A stretch of DNA of 64,000 nt from Arthrobacter wenxiniae (lineage in GTDB: Bacteria > Actinomycetota > Actinomycetes > Actinomycetales > Micrococcaceae). The position numbers and the translations under genes were made by a program. This document shows positions 29,861 through 37,477 of the stretch, piece after piece. How positions within the stretch are numbered: position 1 is the first letter of the stretch; the number at the start of each line of letters is the position of its first letter. The notes below the pieces were generated by a model. It was not told the origin of the DNA and did no database searches. It worked only from the letters and a program-made list of their open reading frames with translations. The stretch spans positions 1 to 64,000 of the forward strand of contig NZ_JAAMFM010000007.1 in assembly GCF_013376105.1 (NCBI RefSeq). The letters run 5' to 3'.

Positions 29861-30962
29861 CGGTACGAAAACCGCAGTTGCCGCTCGCAGACTCGGGAGA
29901 GTTCGAGCTCCGGGCGGCAAGCCGGTAGCGGTTGCAGTAGGAGTCGTGGCACAGGTACGAGCCGCCGCGCATGACCCGGCCCCGTCCGATGGTGGGGCCG
30001 GGCGGATCCTCCACGGTGCCCCGCGCCAGGCATGACTTGTAGTACTTGGGCAGGAACCAGTCCGCGCACCATTCCCACACGTTGCCGCTTGTCTGGAAAA
30101 GCCCGTAGCCGTTCGGTGCGAAGGTGCGAACGGGCGCAGTGGTGAGGTAGCCGTCACCGCAGGTGTTTTTCGTGGGGAAGGTGCCCTGCCAGATGTTGCA
30201 GTGGTGGATGGTGGCGCCGTCAGCCGTGGTGCCGTGCAGCTCGGCGCCCCAGGGGTACCGGGCCTGCGCCAGGCCGCCGCGGGCCGCGTATTCCCACTGC
30301 GCCTCCGTGGGCAGCGACCGGCCCGCCCAGGCGCAGTACGCCAGGGCGTCCGTGTGCGAAACCTGCACGACGGGATGGTCCGGGACGTCCCGCCAGTCCG
30401 ACTTGGGGCCCGAGGGATGTGCCCAGTCTGCGCCGCGGACGTTCAGCCACCAGGGCGTGCCTGTGGCCGTTCCCAGGATGTCCCGTTTGTCCGCCTGGAC
30501 GGCGAGGTGAAAGACGGCCGAGGTCCCGTAAATCTCCGATTCGGTGCGGTGGCCCGTGGCGTCGACGAAGGCCGCGAACGCGGCGTTGCTCACGGCGGTG
30601 GCATCAATCCGGAAGGCGGAAACCCTGACCTGGTGGACGGGCGTCTCGCCGTCGTCCGGGTAGCCCTCGCCGAAGGGGTCGCCCATGGCAAAGGTGCCGG
30701 CGGGAATGGGGACGTCGTCATGCGCCACCGCAGGGACGGGACCGCCAGCCCCGGTGCCGTCACTGCGGGGGTGGACGGACAGGCCCGCGTGGCCCGCGGC
30801 GTTGCCCGCGCCCGCGTTGCCCGCGTGGACCTGCTGGTCTGTTGCCGGGCGGCCTTCCGGGGTGCAGCAGCTGGACACTTGTTCTCCTTCACAGATGGCG
30901 GCGGGCGGCTGTCCGCCGGCAGGGCGGCTTCCCTTAAGTGTGCCGCAACAGGAGTGGGTCAT
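29847..30962 (-). CDS. Formylglycine-generating enzyme (sulfatase maturase)
   Basis: A 371-residue FGE/SUMF1-type protein that oxidises the cysteine of CxPxR in sulfatases to formylglycine with oxygen and copper. The whole FGE-sulfatase domain is present: IPAGTFAMGDPFGEGYPDDGETPVHQV..., LPTEAQWEYAARGG, YPWG, and SGNVWEWCADW. The copper-binding cysteine pair is intact as LCHDSYC (Cys338 and Cys343). The N-terminus is unusual, with CCGTLKG, EGEQVSSCC clusters of cysteine and a low-complexity region to about residue 80. No signal peptide is seen, matching the cytoplasmic sulfatase of this locus. It is divergent from the ABC transporter operon. Confidence 0.92.
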   Translation of the reverse strand: MTHSCCGTLKGSRPAGGQPPAAICEGEQVSSCCTPEGRPATDQQVHAGNAGAGNAAGHAGLSVHPRSDGTGAGGPVPAVAHDDVPIPAGTFAMGDPFGEGYPDDGETPVHQVRVSAFRIDATAVSNAAFAAFVDATGHRTESEIYGTSAVFHLAVQADKRDILGTATGTPWWLNVRGADWAHPSGPKSDWRDVPDHPVVQVSHTDALAYCAWAGRSLPTEAQWEYAARGGLAQARYPWGAELHGTTADGATIHHCNIWQGTFPTKNTCGDGYLTTAPVRTFAPNGYGLFQTSGNVWEWCADWFLPKYYKSCLARGTVEDPPGPTIGRGRVMRGGSYLCHDSYCNRYRLAARSSNSPESASGNCGFRTVTAG

Positions 30963-31018
30963 GGCACGCCGGCCCGGCGCCAAGGGTCATGACCATGCGT
31001 AATTGTGACTTATTTCGA

Positions 31019-31035
31019 GAACTTGAATCAAGTTC
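31019..31035. promoter_or_regulatory. Perfect palindrome, candidate operator 1
   Basis: GAACTTGA-A-TCAAGTTC is a perfect 8+1+8 palindrome directly upstream of the -35 of the transporter promoter and between the divergent FGE and transporter genes. Its core TTGATTCAAG recurs at 36041-36050 before the oxidoreductase gene. Confidence 0.7.
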
Positions 31036-31064
31036 TTGCACAAGTCCGCTTCATGGTTTATCTT
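31036..31064 (+). promoter_or_regulatory. Promoter of the glycan ABC transporter operon
   Basis: TTGCAC (31036-31041) and TATCTT (31059-31064) are separated by 17 bases. Transcription would begin near 31071, inside the second palindrome and about 85 bases before the first gene. Confidence 0.6.
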
Positions 31065-31081
31065 TGTTAAACGATTAACAA
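31064..31081. promoter_or_regulatory. LacI-type operator, candidate operator 2
   Basis: TTGTTAA-ACGA-TTAACAA is a 7+4+7 palindrome with the central CG typical of LacI-family operators. It covers the predicted transcription start, a position suited to repression. The LacI-family gene at 35012 is the obvious candidate ligand-sensing repressor. Confidence 0.75.
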
Positions 31082-31155
31082 GTGTGGCGGGCATCACATT
31101 CAGCAGCCCCGCCACCACTGCCCGCCACCCACCCAAACCCATACCAGGAGCACGA

Positions 31156-32223
31156 ATGAGCCCGACGACACGTCAGGAAACCCTGGAGACTGCGGCTCCC
31201 GCAGGAGTGTCCGGCGCACCCTCCCCTGGCACGGGCACCAGCCGGCGCCACGGCTGGCGCGCACGGCCAGCCGGACGCTCCGCGGGCAGGAAGGCCCCTG
31301 TCCATGCCGTCCCGTTCAAGGTCCGCTGGCGGCGCGACTGGCAGATGGTGCTCATGATGGTGCCCGGCGTGCTGGTCATGCTCCTGTTCGCCTACATTCC
31401 CATCCTCGGAAACGTGATCGCGTTCCAGGACTACCAGCCGTACCTGAGCATCTTTGAGGCACCGTTTGTTGGGCTGGAGAAGTTTGTGGGGCTCTTTGAC
31501 GATCCCGACTTCCTGGACGCCTTCAGGAACACGATGGTGCTCGCGGTCACACAGCTCGTATTGTTCTTCCCGGTGCCGATCATTCTGGCCTTGGTGGTCG
31601 ACTCGCTCTCGCCGAGGCGCATCCGCAACGTGTTCCAGTCAATCGTGTACCTGCCGCACTTCCTGTCCTGGGTCCTGGTCATCACCTTCTTCCAGGAGTT
31701 CCTCGGCGGAGCCGGATTCATCAACAACACGCTCAAGCTCCTGGGCATGGGCTCCATCCCGTTCATGACGGACCCGTCCACGTTCCCGCTCATGGCCACC
31801 ATCCAGCTCGTCTGGAAGGATGCCGGGTGGGCCATGATCATCTTCCTCGCGGCCCTGTCCACGGTTGACGTCTCCCTCTACGAAGCTGCGGCGGCCGACG
31901 GCGCAGGACGGTGGCGCCGGCTGTGGCATGTCACCCTCCCGGCGCTGCGCCCCATCATCATCCTGCTGCTTATCCTGCGCATCGGCGACATCCTCAGTGT
32001 CGGATTCGAACAATTCATCCTGCAACGGGACAACGTCGGCCCGGGCGCGGCGGAAGTGCTGGACACCTACGTCTATTACTCGGGGGTGATTGGCGGCGAC
32101 TGGAGTGCCGGCGCCGCGGCCGGCCTCGCGAAAGGCATCATCAGTGCACTGCTCATCTGGGGCGCCAACTCGCTGGCCCACAAGTTCGGCGAAGCCGGAC
32201 TCTTTCAGAAGAAGGTCGGCTAG
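31156..32223 (+). CDS. ABC transporter permease, LplB/YteP type
   Basis: A 355-residue CUT1-family sugar-transporter permease. After a hydrophilic N-terminus (about 1-60) there are six hydrophobic helices. The EAA loop that meets the ATPase reads YEAAAADGAGRWRRLWHVTLPAL. LplB/YteP-type permeases bring in oligosaccharides, including uronate-containing ones. AGGAG lies before the ATG at 31156. It is first of permease-permease-binding protein; no ATPase gene is present, so a shared MsmK/UgpC-type ATPase elsewhere probably powers it. Confidence 0.9.
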   Translation: MSPTTRQETLETAAPAGVSGAPSPGTGTSRRHGWRARPAGRSAGRKAPVHAVPFKVRWRRDWQMVLMMVPGVLVMLLFAYIPILGNVIAFQDYQPYLSIFEAPFVGLEKFVGLFDDPDFLDAFRNTMVLAVTQLVLFFPVPIILALVVDSLSPRRIRNVFQSIVYLPHFLSWVLVITFFQEFLGGAGFINNTLKLLGMGSIPFMTDPSTFPLMATIQLVWKDAGWAMIIFLAALSTVDVSLYEAAAADGAGRWRRLWHVTLPALRPIIILLLILRIGDILSVGFEQFILQRDNVGPGAAEVLDTYVYYSGVIGGDWSAGAAAGLAKGIISALLIWGANSLAHKFGEAGLFQKKVG

Positions 32224-32250
32224 GCTCCGCCTGCCACAAGGAGAACTGAC

Positions 32251-33174
32251 ATGACTTCCCTGTTGAACCGTAAAGCCCCCGGGCTCAGCTACTCTCCGAC
32301 CAGGCCCGCCTGGAAGGAAAAGCCCTCGCTGTTGTATTCCAGCCTCAAGGCACTGATCGTGGTGGGCGTCACCGCATGCATCGGGCTGCCGGTCCTGGTG
32401 GTCTTCGCGACGTCGTTCGCGGACAACCAGCAGATCATCCATGCCGGCGGCTACGTCCTGTGGCCCACGCACCCGAACCTGGACGCCTACCGCACCTTGT
32501 TCTCCGGAAACCTCATGATCCGGGCCCTGGGGGTCAGCGCGTTCATCACCGTGATCGGCACGGCAATCGCCCTGTTCGTCACGATCCTGCTCGCCTATGC
32601 CACCAGCCGCCCGGTGCTCTTCGGCCGACCCGTGGTGCTCGCCGTGCTGTTCACCATGCTCTTCAGCGCCGGCATCATCCCCATGTACCTCATGATCAAG
32701 CAGCTGGGCCTCATTGACAGCCTGTGGTCGCTGATCCTTCCCGGTGCGCTGGGAGGCTTCAACTTCGTGGTCATGCGCTCCTTCTTCATGGGCATCCCCG
32801 GGGAGCTGATCGAAAGTGCCCGCATCGACGGGGCCAGCGACTGGAAGATCCTGTGGACCATGGTGCTGCCCCTGTCCAAGGCCGTGACGGCCGTCGTCGG
32901 ACTCTTTTATGCGGTGGGCATCTGGAACGCGTTCTTCAACGCCCTCCTGTACCTCAACGACACGGCGAAGTGGCCCGTCCAGGTGGTGCTTCGCTCCTAC
33001 GTCCTGCAGGGGAAGTCCATGGCGGCGGACCAGCTCGGCGTGGCCGTCCAGGCCCAACCCCAGTCGCTGCAAATGGCTGTCGTGGTCGTGGCCCTGCTCC
33101 CGATCCTGCTCGTCTACCCGTTCCTGCAGCGCCACTTCACCAAGGGCGTCATCACCGGCGCCGTCAAGGGCTAG
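32251..33174 (+). CDS. ABC transporter permease, LplC/YtcP type
   Basis: A 307-residue partner permease with six helices. The EAA-loop equivalent is ELIESARIDGASDWKILWTMVLPLSK. The long periplasmic-type loop after LNDTAKWPVQVVLRSYVLQG is typical of LplC/YtcP. It follows the first permease by 27 bases with AAGGAGAA before the ATG. The pair forms the membrane channel for the binding protein encoded next. Confidence 0.9.
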   Translation: MTSLLNRKAPGLSYSPTRPAWKEKPSLLYSSLKALIVVGVTACIGLPVLVVFATSFADNQQIIHAGGYVLWPTHPNLDAYRTLFSGNLMIRALGVSAFITVIGTAIALFVTILLAYATSRPVLFGRPVVLAVLFTMLFSAGIIPMYLMIKQLGLIDSLWSLILPGALGGFNFVVMRSFFMGIPGELIESARIDGASDWKILWTMVLPLSKAVTAVVGLFYAVGIWNAFFNALLYLNDTAKWPVQVVLRSYVLQGKSMAADQLGVAVQAQPQSLQMAVVVVALLPILLVYPFLQRHFTKGVITGAVKG

Positions 33175-33230
33175 CCCCTCCCGAACCAACCAGCTTCATC
33201 CACCGGAATCACCAACGAAAGGCAAGCACG

Positions 33231-34868
33231 ATGTCAACAGCCACCACCGCCGGCTACAGCCGGCGCGGATTCCTGGGCATGCTCGGCGTGAGCGCCGCGA
33301 CCATCGCCATCGGCACCTCGCTGACGGGTTGTGGACCGTCCGCCCAAGGCGGCAACGCAGCCGCTTCGGCTTCGGTCAAGTTGCCCACCTACAAGGAGTT
33401 CACCGGCATCAAGCCGGACCTGCCCGGCAACGCCGAGGGCCTGCAGCCGGCGTTCCTGTCGATGCCGAAGAACTTCATCAAGACGACCTCCAAGGCGCCG
33501 CTGATACAGGAACTGACCGCCTACACGGAAACATTCGCCACGCCGCCTCCGGGCATGGACTCGAACGCGTTTTGGAAGCGGCTGAACACGGCCCTGGGCG
33601 CCAACCTGAACCTGACCATCGGCACCGACCCGGGCTACCCGGACAAGTTCGCGACGATCCTGGCCAGCGGGGACCTGCCGGACCTGATGTGGCTGCCGCC
33701 GAACCAGGGCATCCCCAACATCGGCCCCATGCTCGAGGCCAAGTTCACCGACATGACCACGTACCTCTCCGGCGATGCGGTGCTGCAGTACCCCAACCTT
33801 GCAGCGCTCAAGCCGGCCTCCTGGAAGACGGCCGTGGTCAACGGCAAGATCTGGGGCGCGCCGATTCCGTCAACCCCCATGGGACAGGTCATGATCGGCA
33901 ACCCGGAGATGTGGAGCAAGGTGGGCGGCTTCAAGTTCACCTCCGTCGACGACTTCATGGCCAAGGGCGCCGAAGTGGTCAAGGCCTTTCCCGGAAGCTT
34001 TGTCCTGGGCAGCGACTACATCAATGAGCTCCACATGTTCGGCGAATGGTTCGGCGTGCCCACCACGTGGCGGCTGAACAAGGACCGCACCCTGACGCAC
34101 ATGTACGAGACCCCCGAGTACAAGGCCATGCTCGAATTCGCCGCCAAGGTGTTCAAGGCCGGCTTCTTCAACCCGGACACCACGCTGTCCAGCTTCAGCG
34201 CACCGTTTGTGGCCAACAAGCTGGCCGCGTACGTATCCGTGGGACCCAAGGGCATCAGCGAGCCCCGAGAAGCCGACCCCACCCGCCACGGCGAGGTGCT
34301 CATCCCCTTCGGCCACGACGGCAGGGCCACGCCGGTTTATGACATGGGCTACGGCACAGTCGGCTTCACCCCGCTGAAAAAGACCACGGATGAAAAGCGG
34401 ATCCGCGAGGTCCTGGACTTCTACAACTGGATGGCCGCCCCCTTTGGCAGCGCCGAATACCTGCAAAAGAACTACGGCACGGAAGGCGCCGACTTCACCT
34501 TCGACCAGGGCGGCAATCCCGTCTTCACCAAGGACGGCAACACCAACGCCCCCGGCCTGGTGAGCGCGCTGAACATCATGTCCAGCCCGGAGAACCCCAT
34601 CTACAGCGCGTCCTTCACCAAGGACACGCAGGCCATCTACGACGCCTCCAAGGAACTGCTGAAGTACGCCAGCAGGAACCCCACCGCCGGGACGTATTCG
34701 GACACCAACTCCAAGCTCGGCGGCAAGCTCACCACTGCCGCCCGCGACACGGCCACCGACATCCTCACGGGCCGGGCGGGCGTGGACACGTGGGACGCTG
34801 CGGTCACCAAGTGGAAGAACGGCGGCGGGGACAAGATCCGCGAGGAATACCAGAAGGCGCTCGCCTAG
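33231..34868 (+). CDS. Extracellular solute-binding lipoprotein (LipO/YtcQ type)
   Basis: A 545-residue binding protein with a twin-arginine signal (YSRRGFLGMLG) and a lipobox (LTGC), so it is exported by Tat and anchored outside the membrane. The remaining part is a large two-lobed type 1 oligosaccharide-binding protein; NIGPMLEAKFTDMTTYL and DMGYGTVGFTPLKKTTDEKRI are family-like. Size and class fit binding of oligosaccharides rather than single sugars. GAAAGG precedes the ATG at 33231. It closes the transporter unit and is followed by a strong hairpin. Confidence 0.9.
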   Translation: MSTATTAGYSRRGFLGMLGVSAATIAIGTSLTGCGPSAQGGNAAASASVKLPTYKEFTGIKPDLPGNAEGLQPAFLSMPKNFIKTTSKAPLIQELTAYTETFATPPPGMDSNAFWKRLNTALGANLNLTIGTDPGYPDKFATILASGDLPDLMWLPPNQGIPNIGPMLEAKFTDMTTYLSGDAVLQYPNLAALKPASWKTAVVNGKIWGAPIPSTPMGQVMIGNPEMWSKVGGFKFTSVDDFMAKGAEVVKAFPGSFVLGSDYINELHMFGEWFGVPTTWRLNKDRTLTHMYETPEYKAMLEFAAKVFKAGFFNPDTTLSSFSAPFVANKLAAYVSVGPKGISEPREADPTRHGEVLIPFGHDGRATPVYDMGYGTVGFTPLKKTTDEKRIREVLDFYNWMAAPFGSAEYLQKNYGTEGADFTFDQGGNPVFTKDGNTNAPGLVSALNIMSSPENPIYSASFTKDTQAIYDASKELLKYASRNPTAGTYSDTNSKLGGKLTTAARDTATDILTGRAGVDTWDAAVTKWKNGGGDKIREEYQKALA

Positions 34869-34883
34869 CCAAGCCCGGATGGC

Positions 34884-34916
34884 GCCGTGGCGGCGCCACG
34901 TTGCCGCCGCCACGGC
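34884..34916 (+). terminator. Hairpin after the transporter operon
   Basis: GCCGTGGCGGCG-(9)-CGCCGCCACGGC is a perfect 12-bp stem starting 16 bases after the binding-protein stop. There is no T-tract, but it probably ends or stabilises the transcript. Confidence 0.6.
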
Positions 34917-35011
34917 CACTGTAGGCTCATGAAACACGCCATTAAGCGGCCTACGGGACAGCGCCGCACGGACCGAATGTCAAGGAACGTCCAAGGGAAG
35001 AGGGTAGCTTC

Positions 35012-36034
35012 GTGAACACGGCAGGCACGGCGCCGCGGCGCGCCACCATCCGCACCGTGGCGCAGGCGGCAGGGGTTTCCACGGCCACGGTTTCCTACGT
35101 CTTGTCCGGCAGGTCCGGGAACACGGAGTCCTCCGGTGTTTCTTCCGAGACGGAACTGCGCGTCCGGGAGGCCGCCCTGGGGCTGGGCTACCGTCCCAAC
35201 CAGGCGGCCCGTGCCATCAGGACAGGCAAGTCGAACCTGATGATGCTGTCCCTGACCATGCTCTCGGACCCCTGGTCCCTTTCCGTCAGCAAGGCGGTGG
35301 GCTCGGCAGTTGCGGATGCGGGGATCACGCCCATGATCCTCGCGGACACGGATTGGCGCACGGCCATCAGGCGGCAGGGAGCGGACGTGGTCTTCATTGA
35401 CGCCGCGGATGGCGAAGGGGACGCCGAACTTTTGGCCGAGCTGGCCCTCAGCAACCGCTTGGTGGTCTTCAGCGAAACCCTGGAACCCAACGGCTTCGAC
35501 GTGGTCCGCTCCATGGCCGGAAAGTCCATGGAGCAGGCCATGGACCACCTGACGGCATCCCATTCGACCGTCGGGTGCCTCACGTCCGCCCCCAGCCGCA
35601 AGGCGCCACGCCAGGGCAGGTACGGCGCCTATGTGCGGGGCCTTGAACGGGCGGGGCTTGAGCTTCGTGAGGACCATGTGGCGACGTTCGACGGCGACGA
35701 ATTCAGTGCCTATGAGGCTGCCGTGACGCTGCTGGATCAGCCTGACCCGCCTACGGCCATCTTCGCCACGTCCGACTTCGTGGCGATTGCCGCCATCCAT
35801 GCCGCCCAGCGGCTGCGGCTGGACGTCCCCGGCGACGTGGCCGTCGTCGGCGTCGGCAACACCCTGCAGGGCGAGGCCATGGCGCCGTCGCTGACCAGTG
35901 TGGGGCCGGCCGGATTCTTTGACGGCCTGGCCCGGTTCCTGGTTGACAGGGCCCATGACCCTGCCGCGGCGGTGCAGGTCCTGGAGTTCCCTTGGCAGCT
36001 GTTCGTGCGCGATTCCGCACCTGCCGTGTCCTGA
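35012..36034 (+). CDS. LacI-family transcriptional regulator
   Basis: A 340-residue LacI/GalR regulator. The N-terminal helix-turn-helix reads TIRTVAQAAGVSTATVSYVLSG and the hinge helix GYRPNQAARAIRTGK; a sugar-binding core follows, ending with the DVPGDVAVVGVGNT segment. Between the recognition helix and hinge there is an extra NTESSG stretch compared with usual LacI proteins. The start is a GTG at 35012 after AAGAGGG. It sits between the transporter and the oxidoreductase-sulfatase genes and is the likely reader of the palindromes at 31019-31081 and 36037-36053; inducer is presumably a degradation product. Confidence 0.9.
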   Translation: MNTAGTAPRRATIRTVAQAAGVSTATVSYVLSGRSGNTESSGVSSETELRVREAALGLGYRPNQAARAIRTGKSNLMMLSLTMLSDPWSLSVSKAVGSAVADAGITPMILADTDWRTAIRRQGADVVFIDAADGEGDAELLAELALSNRLVVFSETLEPNGFDVVRSMAGKSMEQAMDHLTASHSTVGCLTSAPSRKAPRQGRYGAYVRGLERAGLELREDHVATFDGDEFSAYEAAVTLLDQPDPPTAIFATSDFVAIAAIHAAQRLRLDVPGDVAVVGVGNTLQGEAMAPSLTSVGPAGFFDGLARFLVDRAHDPAAAVQVLEFPWQLFVRDSAPAVS

Positions 36035-36036
36035 CT

Positions 36037-36053
36037 TTTTTTGATTCAAGAAC
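36037..36053. promoter_or_regulatory. Half-conserved operator before the oxidoreductase gene
   Basis: Contains TTGATTCAAG (36041-36050), identical to the core of the inverted palindrome at 31019-31035; 11 of 17 positions agree overall, including the final C. It lies 18 bases before the GTG start at 36071. Confidence 0.5.
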
Positions 36054-36070
36054 TAGAGAGAAGAAGCGTT

Positions 36071-37285
36071 GTGACAGATTTGGTTGAAGCCGTGCCCGGG
36101 CCTGCCCGGAATGCCCGTGACATGCGGGTGGGGATTGTGGGCTTCGGCCTGAGGTCCTCCCTGTGGCGCCAGGTGCATCGGCCCGGGGAGGGCTCGGAAG
36201 TGGCCATGGTGTGCGACCTTTCCGAGCGTGGGCGCGCTGATGCCGCCGAACGAATTCCGACGGCGGAGGTCACCGGGGACCTGGACATGCTGTTGGGTGC
36301 GGGGCTGGACGCCGTGTTGGTCCTGACCCCGGACAACCGGCATGCCGAGGTGGCGGTTCGGACGCTGAAGGCCGGCCTTCCCACGTTTTGCGAAAAGCCC
36401 CTGGACGTGACCCTGGAAGCGGCCGACGCCGTCCTGGCTGCCGCCTACGAGTCCGGAACCCCGCTGTACGTGGGGCACAACATGCGCCACATGCCTGTGG
36501 TGGTGCAGATGCGCGATATCATCCAGGCCGGGACCATCGGGGAGGTCAAGGCCGTCTGGTGCCGCCACTTCGTGGGCAACGGCGGCGACTACTACTTCAA
36601 GGACTGGCACGCGGAGCGGGCCAACACCACCTCGCTGCTGCTGCAGAAGGGCGCCCATGACATTGACGTGATCCACTGGCTCGCAGGCGGCTACTCGCGG
36701 AGGGTCTCCGCCATTGGCGACCTGGCCGTGTACGGCGGCGTGACCAGCCGGCGGGACAACTCGGACCGGAGGATGGGCGACTGGTTCTCGCTGGACAACT
36801 GGCCGCCGGAGGAGCAGACGGACCTCAACCCGGTGATCGACGTCGAGGACATCTCCATGATGCAGATGGTGCTGGACAACGGGGCCCTGGCCTCCTACCA
36901 GCAATGCCACTTCACGCCGGACTACTGGCGCAACTACACGGTCATTGGCACGAAGGGCCGGATCGAGAACTTTGGCGACGGCCCCGGCGATTTCATCCAC
37001 GTCTGGACCACGCGCACACAGGACGGCTTCGTGGCGCCGGATGTGAAAGTGGAGATCCGGGACGGGGAGGGGGGGCACGGCGGTGCCGATCCGTTGCTGA
37101 TTGCCGAGTTCCTGCGCTTCGCCCGGGTGGGCGGCACCACGCAGACGTCCCCGGTCGCGGCCCGTGAAGCGGTGGCCGCCGGGGTGCTCGCCGCCCAGTC
37201 GCTGCGCTCGGGCGGCGGGGCACTGGAGGTTCCGGCGCTGCCCGCGGGGATGGTGGAGTACTTCAACGCCGGCCAACAACGCTAG
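36071..37285 (+). CDS. Gfo/Idh/MocA-family oxidoreductase
   Basis: A 404-residue NAD(P)-dependent sugar or inositol oxidoreductase. The Rossmann motif is VGIVGFGLRSSLW and the catalytic-lysine motif FCEKPLDV is intact; QKGAHDIDVIHWLAGG in the C-terminal domain supplies the usual Asp/His pair. It likely oxidises, epimerises or cleaves a sugar from the imported glycan. Some relatives act as NAD-dependent glycosidases, so that is possible too. The GTG at 36071 is chosen because AGAGAGAAGAAG lies in front. The sulfatase gene follows after 192 bases. Confidence 0.85.
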   Translation: MTDLVEAVPGPARNARDMRVGIVGFGLRSSLWRQVHRPGEGSEVAMVCDLSERGRADAAERIPTAEVTGDLDMLLGAGLDAVLVLTPDNRHAEVAVRTLKAGLPTFCEKPLDVTLEAADAVLAAAYESGTPLYVGHNMRHMPVVVQMRDIIQAGTIGEVKAVWCRHFVGNGGDYYFKDWHAERANTTSLLLQKGAHDIDVIHWLAGGYSRRVSAIGDLAVYGGVTSRRDNSDRRMGDWFSLDNWPPEEQTDLNPVIDVEDISMMQMVLDNGALASYQQCHFTPDYWRNYTVIGTKGRIENFGDGPGDFIHVWTTRTQDGFVAPDVKVEIRDGEGGHGGADPLLIAEFLRFARVGGTTQTSPVAAREAVAAGVLAAQSLRSGGGALEVPALPAGMVEYFNAGQQR

Positions 37286-37477
37286 CGGCCGGGCCCGGTG
37301 GTTGGGCCCGCCGGAATCCGGTGCGGACCCTATCGCCCTGTCCGTCACCGGGCCGGGCGGCATGGTTCTGAGCGTCCGGCCCAACGCCCCGGGCAACGGG
37401 GCCGGGTGCCGATCCATGCGCCACAGGCACTGCACCTGCCAGCCCTGCGAACCCTATGAAGGAGATGGTGTCCAGCG

